The translations under genes were made by a program, and so were the position numbers. Shown piece after piece: positions 33,614-42,638 of a DNA stretch of 61,338 bases (position 1 is its first letter; each line of letters starts with the position of its first letter). The notes below the pieces were generated by a model. That model worked only from the letters and a program-made list of their open reading frames with translations. It had not been told where the DNA came from and made no database searches. This DNA is from Nostoc sp. NMS9 (GTDB taxonomy: Bacteria; Cyanobacteriota; Cyanobacteriia; Cyanobacteriales; Nostocaceae): positions 1 to 61,338 of the forward strand of contig NZ_JABXKL010000096.1 in NCBI RefSeq assembly GCF_017114995.1, in the 5' to 3' direction.

Positions 33614-35647
33614 ATGGCACAAATAAATACCCTGAATGGAGATAACATTACTAATCTTAGAGAGTATTTGCATGATGAAGAGAATATCTCATACGATGAT
33701 TTTGAGCAAATACTTCAAACTGCGTCTGAAGTATTAGAAAGATGTTTGGAACCTACACAAATTGGCTATGTTAAGGGATTAATTTATGGTCACATCCAAA
33801 GTGGAAAAACATCTATTATTCTGACAACGATGGCTTTAGCGGCAGATAATGGTTTCAATAACTTTGTAGTGATGACATCCAATCTAAATGACATCTATGA
33901 GCAAACGCTTGAAAGAATCAAAGGGGCATTAGATAGTTTTCAAGTTTTTGGTAAGACAGAAATTAGACAAACTTCAAGAGCTACTCATGGTTTACCACTT
34001 GCTCTAGTTTGTCCTAAATCTCCACGTCGTTTGCGAGATGCTTTAAATATCGTCCAGCTATCAAATTGGCAAAACCAACCAGTTATTATCATTGATGATG
34101 AGGCAGATCAAGCTAGTTTAGATACGAATATAAATGACCAAACTAGACCTACAAGTGCAGTAAATAGAGCAATTGTTGATTTAAGAAATCATCTGAATTC
34201 TCATACATACTTGCAAACTACCGCTACTCCTCAAGCATTACTATTACAAGATAGTCAAAGTGCTTTCAGACCTGATTTTGTCGTTGTCACTGAACCTGGT
34301 ACAGGTTATGTTGGTGGAAACTATTTTTTTGATAACAATAACTTTAGTAATTCCGCTCATATCCGTCTAGTACCTGACATTGATCTTGATAGGTTGCGTA
34401 CTAGCAACCGTATTCCTGATACTGTTATACAGTCAATGTTGCTATTTTTTCTAGGGGCAGCAATTTTAAGAATACAGGGAAATTCTAAAAAATACACCTA
34501 TTTACTCCATACTAGTTTTAGACAGGGAGATCATCATTTAGCATCAGTATTAGTTGAGAACTTTAAGAATGAATTGATGAACCAGCTTAGACAAAATCCT
34601 AATGCTCCAATAACTGGTGTGTCTCCTAATCTCCTAACACAATTACAAAATGCTTATGATAATTTACAACAAACTTTTGTAAATGTTACAATTCCATTAT
34701 TTAATGATGTTTTAGCAGAAACAGCAAGGCGAATTACCTCTACAGAAGTCATAAAAATTAACTCTGATACCGATGAAGGAATTGGCTCTCTAACACGAAA
34801 ACATACCCTTTATATAGGTGGTACAAAACTAGGTCGGGGTGTCACTGTCAAGAATCTTCTAGTTACTTACTATGGTAGGGATGCTCAACAACCACAGATG
34901 GATACAGTTTTGCAACACGCAAGAATGTATGGATATCGTCAAAATGAATTACCAGCTATTCGTATTTACTTGCCAACTCATTTAGCTCAAAGATTTGTTG
35001 ATATTCATGTCAGTGATAATTTAGTTAGAGAACAGTGCCAAGCAACTCATTTACCTATTCAGCTTATTCCTTTGATGGGAAGAGGAATCAGACCGACTCG
35101 CCGCAATGTATTAAATGAAAATACGGTTACTCTATTAACTTATCAAGGAGGAAGGCAGTATTTCCCTTCATTGCCAATATCAGATCCTAATATTTTGCGT
35201 AATCAAACCCAAGAGCTTGATAATTTGCTGTCTACCGCTAAATATTCTAATTTGCAACAACCATATGGAGTAACAATTGATGATATTTTAGAGATTTTGT
35301 CTTTTCAGTACCAAACACCTGGATCAAGTCGTACTTGGAATGATGATTTGATTAGGCAAGCCGTTTCTACCCTGCAAGATCAATCTAGATATCAAAACAC
35401 TGGTTCATTAATTATTGTGAATCGCAAAGCCGATATTGGAAGAAGCCAAGATAGAGACGATCAAGTAGGCGCTGTGTTACCTCCTCATAATAGGAATGCT
35501 CCATACAACATTAACCCTAATTATCCAGCATTACTAATGACTCGAAATATTGGTAGCCGGGATAAGGGTTGGTATGGAGTACCTTTCTGGATTCCAGTTA
35601 TCCGATTTCCAGATGGTAACTATGCGTTTTCTGTAAATGAAAGCTAA
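33614..35647 (+). CDS. Z1-domain SF2 helicase-like protein
   Basis: This 677-aa protein is an SF2-type ATPase: Walker A GHIQSGKTS near residue 60, Walker B IIIDDEADQAS, motif III TTATPQALL, then GGTKLGRGVTVKNLLVTYYG and MDTVLQHARMYGYR for motifs V and VI. It matches the Z1-domain proteins described with MutL-like ATPases and DNA methylases in restriction-modification-like systems. AGGAGA precedes its ATG. The methylase is directly upstream. The other usual components, a GHKL/MutL-like ATPase and a PD-(D/E)xK protein, are not seen nearby. Confidence 0.85.
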   Translation: MAQINTLNGDNITNLREYLHDEENISYDDFEQILQTASEVLERCLEPTQIGYVKGLIYGHIQSGKTSIILTTMALAADNGFNNFVVMTSNLNDIYEQTLERIKGALDSFQVFGKTEIRQTSRATHGLPLALVCPKSPRRLRDALNIVQLSNWQNQPVIIIDDEADQASLDTNINDQTRPTSAVNRAIVDLRNHLNSHTYLQTTATPQALLLQDSQSAFRPDFVVVTEPGTGYVGGNYFFDNNNFSNSAHIRLVPDIDLDRLRTSNRIPDTVIQSMLLFFLGAAILRIQGNSKKYTYLLHTSFRQGDHHLASVLVENFKNELMNQLRQNPNAPITGVSPNLLTQLQNAYDNLQQTFVNVTIPLFNDVLAETARRITSTEVIKINSDTDEGIGSLTRKHTLYIGGTKLGRGVTVKNLLVTYYGRDAQQPQMDTVLQHARMYGYRQNELPAIRIYLPTHLAQRFVDIHVSDNLVREQCQATHLPIQLIPLMGRGIRPTRRNVLNENTVTLLTYQGGRQYFPSLPISDPNILRNQTQELDNLLSTAKYSNLQQPYGVTIDDILEILSFQYQTPGSSRTWNDDLIRQAVSTLQDQSRYQNTGSLIIVNRKADIGRSQDRDDQVGAVLPPHNRNAPYNINPNYPALLMTRNIGSRDKGWYGVPFWIPVIRFPDGNYAFSVNES

Positions 35648-35667
35648 TTTAAATTTCTTCAGATACC

Positions 35668-35910
35668 CTAGATAAACAACTTTTGAGCAGTTACTATCTC
35701 CTCAAACGGAAAGCGGCAGCGATCGCAACGCTCCTGCTCCCATAAGGCAGGGATTTTAAACCTAGCCCCACACTTAAGACATTTGGAAAGTAAACGCAAA
35801 TTGTGGCGATGTCTACGACGGGCTACGCCTACGCGCTCACATAAAATCAACAGTAGGAATAACTTTACTGTGCGATCGCACATTTTTGACAACCAGAAAA
35901 ATTCACGCAA
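35668..35910 (-). pseudogene. Zinc-ribbon gene remnant with repeat-derived N-terminus
   Basis: The C-terminal half reads KCLKCGARFKIPALWEQERC then DRCRFPFEEIVTAQK, two CxxC pairs of a zinc ribbon. The N-terminal half (ILCERVGVARRRHRHNL) is simply the translation of a dispersed repeat, TGTCTACGACGGGCTACGCC on the plus strand at 35811, also present at 55514. A repeat has probably replaced the original start, leaving a broken or shortened gene. Confidence 0.5.
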
Positions 35911-35954
35911 TTTTGGGTTGATATGCGATCGCTCTTTTGAACCAGAACCTCGAA

Positions 35955-37001
35955 TTATTCCTCAAATTCAGTTTCGCAAAAAGCTTTTAACAAATCAATA
36001 CAGTTAGCGATCGCTCCTAAATGAGTAATTTCATAACCGTGGGTATTTTGTGTAGGAAAGGCCAAACACGCAGCACGCCCAACATGACCAAATTTCATTG
36101 CAATCGAAGCATCACTACCAAACTGACTTAGTATCGTTAGCTGCACTGATATATCAAGTTGCTTGGCAGATTGGCGCAGTTGTCCATTTAGCCCCTCATC
36201 ATATATTCCATAAGCATCTTGAGATAAAAGTACAGGACTTTCGCCATCTTTAAGCGGATATTCCTCAGATAATGGACAAATTTCTAAAGCAATCAACGCA
36301 TCTAAACGCTGATTTTGGGTGAAAAATAGCGCCCCAATTGCTCCCACTTCTTCTTTAGCTGATGCTACTAAATAAACATCGACTACTGGCTGTTTGAGAT
36401 TTTCAGCCAAAGCTAGCAAAATCGCCACAGAGGCTTTGTTATCCAAAGTGTAACCAGCAATATGATCCTTTAACCGAATTGGACGCTTGCGATGTTTGCC
36501 AATTACCATTCTAGTTCCAGGTCGAATACCAGCTGCTTCTAATTGAGCAGATGTCAGCTTCGTTTCAATCCAGGCATTTTCCCACTTCACAGTAGTATCT
36601 TCCTGCTGCACTTTTTGGGGTGATTCGTGGGAAACGTGGCGGGAACCAAAGCTGAGAATACCGTTGATAGTTTCGTTATCTCCCAGTAAATCGACAACGC
36701 CTTCGCCATAAACCCACGGGAAAGAACCGCCAAGTTTGCTTACTTTGACACGACCTTGATCACCAATACTCTTGACAATTGCACCAATTTCGTCTTTATG
36801 TGCTGTAATCGCCATCGCTCGGTCTGGATTTTTTCCTGGAATCTTGGCAATAATATTATCGGCGCGATCGCACCAGACTTCCACACCCAGCGCCGCAAAT
36901 CGTTGCATCAACAACTGGTTAATCTCAGTTTCTGCACCACTAGGGGAATGGTGCATGACCAATTCTTCAATAATTTCAAATAAGCGATCGTAATCCCACA
37001 T
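35955..37001 (-). CDS. M42 family metallopeptidase
   Basis: This 348-aa protein matches the M42 aminopeptidase/cellulase-like family. Metal and catalytic residues are visible in ITAHKDEIG, AGYTLDNKASVAILLAL, SAKEEVGAIGA, ALEICPLS and THGYEITHLG. It is a cytosolic dinuclear-metal aminopeptidase. The ATG at 37001 is chosen over a TTG one codon upstream. The gene is 8 bases downstream of the SGNH hydrolase gene on the same strand, although the two are unlikely to be functionally linked. Confidence 0.93.
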   Translation of the reverse strand: MWDYDRLFEIIEELVMHHSPSGAETEINQLLMQRFAALGVEVWCDRADNIIAKIPGKNPDRAMAITAHKDEIGAIVKSIGDQGRVKVSKLGGSFPWVYGEGVVDLLGDNETINGILSFGSRHVSHESPQKVQQEDTTVKWENAWIETKLTSAQLEAAGIRPGTRMVIGKHRKRPIRLKDHIAGYTLDNKASVAILLALAENLKQPVVDVYLVASAKEEVGAIGALFFTQNQRLDALIALEICPLSEEYPLKDGESPVLLSQDAYGIYDEGLNGQLRQSAKQLDISVQLTILSQFGSDASIAMKFGHVGRAACLAFPTQNTHGYEITHLGAIANCIDLLKAFCETEFEE

Positions 37002-37009
37002 CAATTAGT

Positions 37010-38050
37010 TTAGTTTTCAACTGTTATATGAGACAATTGTGCATCAAAAACCCGGTCTGCTAATACAATTGCTGCTCTTTTTTGTTGACGCTTCAGCACT
37101 CCTACCGCACCAAAAGCACCAAGGGCTAAAATCCCCAAGTTTATCGCAGGTTCAGGAACAGACTTAGCCTCAATCGCTGCCAATGCAGTGTCTGCTACTA
37201 ATTTATGAGCAGCGGTGGTTGGGTGGAAATCGTCCCAGAAGAGAAACTTGTTGTTAGCTGGATCGCATATATCTAGCCTAGATAGACAAGACTCAGTTAC
37301 ATTCGTAAAACCTAATGCACTTGTCTGATTAAATAAAGAAAAAGTATCAATAGGGATGATGTTGAGATTTGGGTTTTGACTCAAAGCGCTCACAGTTTGT
37401 GCTAAACCCAAGTTAAACTCACTAGTCGATTTACTAAGGGTTGCAGGGTTGCGATCGTCAATTGTAGCTGCTGGGATCTTTCCCAAATCTGACAAGTTAA
37501 ACACCAAAATATTTTTCGCGCCGACTCCTACCAGAGTATTCAACGCCAAGGATATATTACTGATTGGCGTGGTAGAGTCTTCGGGGTTAAGAAAAAGGAA
37601 ATCATTCCCACCTCCCCACAATGTATAAAGTGCATTTGGGTCAGCAGTTTGATTATTTGCTTGCAGAGTTCCAGCAAAACCAAGAACTTGTTGGAGTACT
37701 CCAGGTAAATTTGGATTAGGAACAACAGCATTACCTGAACCAGAGCTAGCACCACCGAAAGCGAAGTTTATTCCTTGGGTAGGAGGTATGGAAGGAATAG
37801 TAGTTAATAAAGTAGGCTTTAAACCTAGCTGCTCTCCGAGATAATCTACCCAAAGCGGCCCATTGGAAAAACGTCCTTCAAAATAAGGTGGGCTTTGAGG
37901 AAATGTTTGCCCAGTAGCATTATATATATTGCCTGTATCAGAAAGACTATCGCCAAATACATAAAGTCGATCAAAACTCCCTGCCGAAGCTTTGGTCGGC
38001 AACATGAAAGAGAATAGAACAAATCCTGCTGCTACAGCTTGTTTTTTCAT
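37010..38050 (-). CDS. Secreted SGNH/GDSL hydrolase with PEP-CTERM
   Basis: The start at 38050 gives an immediate signal peptide (MKKQAVAAGFVLFSFML, cleavage after ASA). The esterase/lipase blocks are YVFGDSLSDTGN, FAFGGA, WGGGNDFLF and DDFHPT, giving Ser, Gly, Asn and Asp/His. Near the C-terminus VPEPAINLGILALGAFGAVG is a PEP-CTERM sorting signal, but about 20 further residues (ending LSHITVEN) follow the basic stop-transfer, which is unusual. The enzyme probably hydrolyses an ester outside the cell or at the envelope; the substrate is unknown. Confidence 0.9.
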   Translation of the reverse strand: MKKQAVAAGFVLFSFMLPTKASAGSFDRLYVFGDSLSDTGNIYNATGQTFPQSPPYFEGRFSNGPLWVDYLGEQLGLKPTLLTTIPSIPPTQGINFAFGGASSGSGNAVVPNPNLPGVLQQVLGFAGTLQANNQTADPNALYTLWGGGNDFLFLNPEDSTTPISNISLALNTLVGVGAKNILVFNLSDLGKIPAATIDDRNPATLSKSTSEFNLGLAQTVSALSQNPNLNIIPIDTFSLFNQTSALGFTNVTESCLSRLDICDPANNKFLFWDDFHPTTAAHKLVADTALAAIEAKSVPEPAINLGILALGAFGAVGVLKRQQKRAAIVLADRVFDAQLSHITVEN

Positions 38051-38368
38051 ATTTGTTTTACCTATGGTCTTTTTAATTTGTTTAAAAGCAATGAAACGGC
38101 GATAGTCTAACAACTTACTCTTTTGAGATACTTCCAAACTAAGTACGTCTATTGAGTTAATTTACGTTGTTTTACTTAACTATGCCTCAAAAATTCATCA
38201 AACACAGGTAAAAACGCTTAAAACACTGAGATTTACATTTTCTTGATGAAAAATAGGTATATTACAAAGAAATAGCAAAATTTGTCTACTAAAGGGCGGA
38301 ATTGCCCACTTTTATGCTAATGCTGGACTAACCGCAACTAAATCAGGTAGACAGTTGTAGATACAGCT
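38051..38368. other. Spacer without a gene
   Basis: AT-rich sequence with no gene that I can see. It presumably holds the promoter of the SGNH hydrolase gene and the end of the SLH lipoprotein gene. Confidence 0.5.
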
Positions 38369-39763
38369 TTAACTTTGCTTTAATTTCAAAGCCTCAGTAG
38401 CCGAAACACCCTCACCCTGAGTACCGAAATACCACAAAGCCGTAGCAGCTTCAGCACGAGTTACTGATTTTTTGGGTTGAAACAGAGTCGTATAACCAAA
38501 CACCCGCCGAATATTCGATTGTTCGCCATTCTGGTAATCAACCAGCACTGCTCTTAAAGCCTTAGAGTCAATTCGCGCTGCGTCTTGGAAACCCCAGGTT
38601 TGTTTGACTGCATCTAAGTTAGCAGAGGGTAAAGCTTGGCGAGTATCTAGGGGTAATTTCCACAGCAGCAACTGTTCCCGTGTTAGAGGTGCATCAGGAC
38701 GAAACAAAACTACTGTAGAATCTCCAGACAAAGGACTAGGAATTAACCCAGCTTCGGCTAATCCCTGAATTGCTGGGAAATCAGGGTCTTTTGCTGACAC
38801 ATCACTAAAAGCTGGTTGAGTACTTTCCGATGCCAAGCGAATCTGTTTAGCTGGATTGTTGGTATATACAGCATTGTTAGCAGCAATTAGCCAACGGGCA
38901 TATTCCCGATGTGTAACGATTTTACTGGGTTCAAACTGATTAGTTGTGGTAGTAGAGTTGCTCTTAGTTGTCTTTGTTTCTATAGATAAAACACCTAATG
39001 TAGCCAAGTCTTGGATATGTTGCTGCCATTCTTGTGGTACCTTATTCAGATCGTTGAATACCTGAGATTTAGGGGTGGCTATAGGGATTGTTTGGTTATT
39101 AGCTGTGCTTGGTGGTTGTGCTGCCGAGTTTGTGGGTGGTATTGGGCCAATGAACTGTGGATTTCCTGGTTGAGGAACGGCGTTAGTAGTTTCGTTAGTA
39201 TTTGTATTTGGGGTAGGTTGTGGCGTTGCAGTACTATTCGGTACGTAATCAATCAGTAATTCAGTGGCTGTTTGGGGTTGATTAGGTGTGGCGTTAGTAA
39301 CTGATTTGGGCTGAATGGAAACCTTCAACAGCAAATCGTTGCGACGTGCCTCAAAAGCCCCTCCGGCATCATCTGTAGGTTGTTGTAGAATCTGCCAGTT
39401 ATTTGTTTGAAACTGGCTGCGATAAAAGCTAGCAATAAAATTACTGGGGTCAGAACTTAACCAACGAGTTGAGATTTTGTTTTCTGAGCCGCTAGCAGGT
39501 GTAACTTCCTGTAGTTTGGCATTGGAATATAAGGGGATATCTTTAGGAAAATCAGCTGGTAACTGAACTGCTGATTCATTTTGCTGTGCTTGCGGTTGAT
39601 TACCTTGAGATTCTCCAAAGACAACTCCATCGCTTTGCAGTTTCGGATCTGCCGCCAAAGATTGCTCAAGGTTTTTGGCGACCGGACTATTAGCACAGGC
39701 TGTTAACGAAGTGAGTATAACAGCCCAAATTAGAAATACAGCTGGACGTTTACAGGGAAGCAC
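38369..39763 (-). CDS. SLH-domain lipoprotein
   Basis: This 464-aa protein has a GTG start and a lipoprotein signal peptide with lipobox LTAC (Cys near residue 23). A folded region (residues 65-175, DFPKDIPLYSNAKLQEVTP and on) is followed by a Thr/Pro/Asn-rich linker and SLH-type segments: VPQEWQQHIQDLATLGVLS, AFSDVSAKDPDFPAIQGLAE and SVTRAEAATALWYFG. It is predicted to be membrane-anchored with cell-wall contact. It resembles other cyanobacterial SLH envelope proteins. No strong ribosome site is seen. Confidence 0.85.
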   Translation of the reverse strand: MLPCKRPAVFLIWAVILTSLTACANSPVAKNLEQSLAADPKLQSDGVVFGESQGNQPQAQQNESAVQLPADFPKDIPLYSNAKLQEVTPASGSENKISTRWLSSDPSNFIASFYRSQFQTNNWQILQQPTDDAGGAFEARRNDLLLKVSIQPKSVTNATPNQPQTATELLIDYVPNSTATPQPTPNTNTNETTNAVPQPGNPQFIGPIPPTNSAAQPPSTANNQTIPIATPKSQVFNDLNKVPQEWQQHIQDLATLGVLSIETKTTKSNSTTTTNQFEPSKIVTHREYARWLIAANNAVYTNNPAKQIRLASESTQPAFSDVSAKDPDFPAIQGLAEAGLIPSPLSGDSTVVLFRPDAPLTREQLLLWKLPLDTRQALPSANLDAVKQTWGFQDAARIDSKALRAVLVDYQNGEQSNIRRVFGYTTLFQPKKSVTRAEAATALWYFGTQGEGVSATEALKLKQS

Positions 39764-40568
39764 AGGAAATCACAAATTGAGTTTCAATTCCTACCCTAGC
39801 GCAGACTGTCCATTAAATGGAAATGGGGTATGGGGCATGGAGAATAGACAAGGTAGACAAGGGAAAGACTTGTTCAATAATTCTCCGTTATCCCCTCGTG
39901 TCTCCTGCTTTCCTCTGACTCTATACATCACCAAAAAACACTACCGACTCACTACGTCTTCTTCCTAAATGTCTATGTTGGTGATGATATCTCCAAAAAT
40001 GAGTAAACGGTAGCAAAAGCTACCGTATTGTCTTCGTTTTACAGCCATTAGGTTTTGATAATTCCTATGCTTATTTATAGAGTTCCCTAAAATTCTGGAA
40101 AACTAACATTTTTGGAAAAAAAACATAAATAAACTTGAAATCCTTGCTAGATAAGAGTTTTATGAGTTGGGAGTTCGTAGTAAGGACTTTAGGATTTAGA
40201 TGAGGACTAGAGCCACCGACTACAAACCGATCGATACTAGATTGTGAACCAATTTTTCAGAGAGTTATCTAAACATTCAAGTTGTAAAGCAGGTAACTGA
40301 TTGATAACTGGTCAAAAAACAGTTTAGCTAGCAAAAGCTTGAATCTACTTCCAGATGTACTAGTTGTAACGCGATCGCCAAGCAACTGAAGTGATAAACT
40401 AGGAATAAAGCTCCCCTTAGCCTCACCCAAAGAGGGGAATAGACCGAGTTAACTAACACTGGCTGACAATCGATTCTGAAAATTATTCATCTGACGATGG
40501 TAATGTGAGTCAGGCAATAGCTGAAAAATGCCAGTGTTATACAATTGCAGGAACTTAGCGTAAGTTGG
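39764..40568. other. 800-bp spacer without a gene
   Basis: I see no supported gene. It holds a purine-rich repeat-like stretch at 39836-39900 and an AT-rich block at 40100-40140. The rest is unremarkable. Confidence 0.45.
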
Positions 40569-40742
40569 TTATTCTTGGCGACTGGGGTAATAGGTAAAGC
40601 ACTCAAGTGTTGCAGCAGTTTCCCTATCTCTAAATTGATTTTCTGGAGAAAGTGCTACTTGTGCTGTCGTCAAGAGTTTATTAACAGCCTCGAAAACAGT
40701 GAGTACTTCCTCTAAAAGTGCGTAGTTTACCGCCGTAGGCAT
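40569..40742 (-). CDS. Possible small protein, 57 aa
   Basis: The ATG at 40742 has AGAGG close upstream; a TTG six codons earlier is less likely. The sequence reads MPTAVNYALLEEVLTVFEAV then NKLLTTAQVALSPENQFRDR, a short amphipathic helical protein. I do not recognise it, and coding status is uncertain. The following 40743-41372 shows no other gene. Confidence 0.4.
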   Translation of the reverse strand: MPTAVNYALLEEVLTVFEAVNKLLTTAQVALSPENQFRDRETAATLECFTYYPSRQE

Positions 40743-41372
40743 CGCCTCTATGTTATCCAAAACTTTCCCTCAATCAACCCATCCCCTGTTATTCTTGGAT
40801 AGGGCTGTGGTTCTTTTAGGAAAGCTGGAAGGTGCGCTTCGCAAGTTATAGAGGTAGTACAGAGTTGGCTTTGGCTGTTTGTCCCAATGCCTAGTTAATG
40901 ATTGGCTAGAAGCGAAAAAGACACTTCATCAAATGCACTGGCGGTTGAGAAAACCCTCTACAAACTTGGTCTGAACAGTTAACAGCTTCCTGATAGATTA
41001 GATACAATCAGCATCTGTGTTTTCTTGGGCGGTCGCTTGCTCAAAGCGAGTACTCAAATTAACATGGTGCTGGACTAGCCGATTTGACATAGTATTAAAA
41101 CTTTCACCTGCTGGCTCTGGCGAAAATTTTTGATTCAGGGCAAATTAAGACTTATATTCAAGGGGCTTGGGTGTTTCTTGGAGATGAAGTTAACCAAAAG
41201 TGAGCAAAAGGCTGAAAAAGATATATCTGATGTCAAAAACGCAGATCGGATAGGAGTATGAAAATCTAAAATAGATATTAAGAAGAAAAAACAACGACCA
41301 TCGACAACCGTCAGTCCTTTTTACTTTCTGTAAAGCGTCACCGGGTTGTTACCAGTGCTGAAACACGATTAC

Positions 41373-42560
41373 ATGCAAGTTTCCCAGGATCAGCCTATTT
41401 ATTCTGAGGCTCCACTCCAGCTGTTACTGTTTGTCGATGGACGCCCCAAGTCCCGTCAACAGGTGCAGCGAATACGTGCTTACTTAAAAGAATTGCAGGC
41501 TGAGTATAGTTTTGAACTTCAAACTATTGATGTTGGTCAACAACCTTACTTAGCAGAACACTTTAAATTGATAGCAACGCCAGCTTTAATCAAAATTCAC
41601 CCGGAACCACGACAGGTTTTGGCTGGGAGTAATATCATAGCGCAATTGAAAAACTGGTGGCCTCGCTGGCAAGCAGCTATAGACGCCTATTTGAAATTAC
41701 AGGAAGACTTACAAGAACGGATAGACGATAATGCTAGGGTGACATCACCCAAATCCACCATCCGTTCAGTTGCTGTTTCTGCCGAACTTATCCGACTTTC
41801 AGACGAAATTTTTCGCTTAAAGCAGGAAAAAGATAACCTCCAAGAGCAGCTACAGTTTAAAGATCGGGTGATTGCGATGCTGGCACACGATCTCCGCAAT
41901 CCCCTAACTGCCGCCGCGATCGCCATAGAAACTCTCCAATCTAACTACAATTTAGAAACAGGCCAATTTCAGCGCCTCAAACCATCCTTGACGGCGCATC
42001 TATTAAAACAAGCCCGTAATCAAACTAAGATCATCGATCGGATGATTGCCGACCTTTTGCAGGTAGGTCGTGGCAAAGATACAGAGTTTCCTATATTACC
42101 ACAAAAGGTACAGCTAGGTAAACTGTGCTTAGATGTACTAGAAGAATTGTGCGATCGCTACACCGCCAAATCTCAAGAGGTGGAAACAGATATTCCCAAT
42201 GACTTACCTTATGTATATGCTGACCCAGAACGCATCCGCCAAGTGCTAGTAAATCTGTTGGATAATGCCATCAAATACACTCCAGAAGGTGGCAAGATTA
42301 GCATTGCCGGATTGCACCGCACTACCCAAAAAGTTCAGTTTAGTATTGGCGATACTGGGCCTGGTATTCCTGTAGAGAATCGCGATCGCATCTTTGAAAA
42401 CCACTTCCGCCTGCAACGGGATGAAGGTACAGAAGGTTACGGCATTGGCCTTTGTTTATGCCAACGCATCGTTCTGGCACATTATGGCCAAATTTGGGTG
42501 GATTCTGCCCCTAATAACGGAGCATGGTTTCACTTCACTTTGCCAGTTTATCCTTCTTAG
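41373..42560 (+). CDS. sasA: Clock-output histidine kinase SasA
   Basis: This 395-aa kinase starts with a KaiB-like thioredoxin-fold domain (PLQLLLFVDGRPKSRQQVQR, residues 13-100) that binds KaiC. A linker helix leads to the HisKA domain with phospho-acceptor H172 in MLAHDLRNPL. The HATPase domain has NLLDNAIKYTPEGG, GDTGPGIP and GYGIGLCLC. SasA reads the KaiC phosphorylation state and phosphorylates RpaA, driving circadian transcription. The start at 41373 (MQVSQ) is preferred by family length; a TTG at 41346 would add nine residues. kaiABC are not in the window. Confidence 0.95.
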   Translation: MQVSQDQPIYSEAPLQLLLFVDGRPKSRQQVQRIRAYLKELQAEYSFELQTIDVGQQPYLAEHFKLIATPALIKIHPEPRQVLAGSNIIAQLKNWWPRWQAAIDAYLKLQEDLQERIDDNARVTSPKSTIRSVAVSAELIRLSDEIFRLKQEKDNLQEQLQFKDRVIAMLAHDLRNPLTAAAIAIETLQSNYNLETGQFQRLKPSLTAHLLKQARNQTKIIDRMIADLLQVGRGKDTEFPILPQKVQLGKLCLDVLEELCDRYTAKSQEVETDIPNDLPYVYADPERIRQVLVNLLDNAIKYTPEGGKISIAGLHRTTQKVQFSIGDTGPGIPVENRDRIFENHFRLQRDEGTEGYGIGLCLCQRIVLAHYGQIWVDSAPNNGAWFHFTLPVYPS

Positions 42561-42565
42561 GTATT

Positions 42566-42600
42566 GGGCATGGGGCATTGGGCATGGGGCATTGGTAAAA
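42566..42600. repeat. Heptamer tandem repeat
   Basis: Alternating GGGCATT and GGGCATG heptamers, a short tandem repeat typical of Nostoc spacers, followed by AATGACA units at 42618-42640. It separates the convergent sasA and diguanylate cyclase genes. Confidence 0.75.
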
Positions 42601-42638
42601 AAAACTGGCAACACTTAATGACAAATGACAAATGACAA

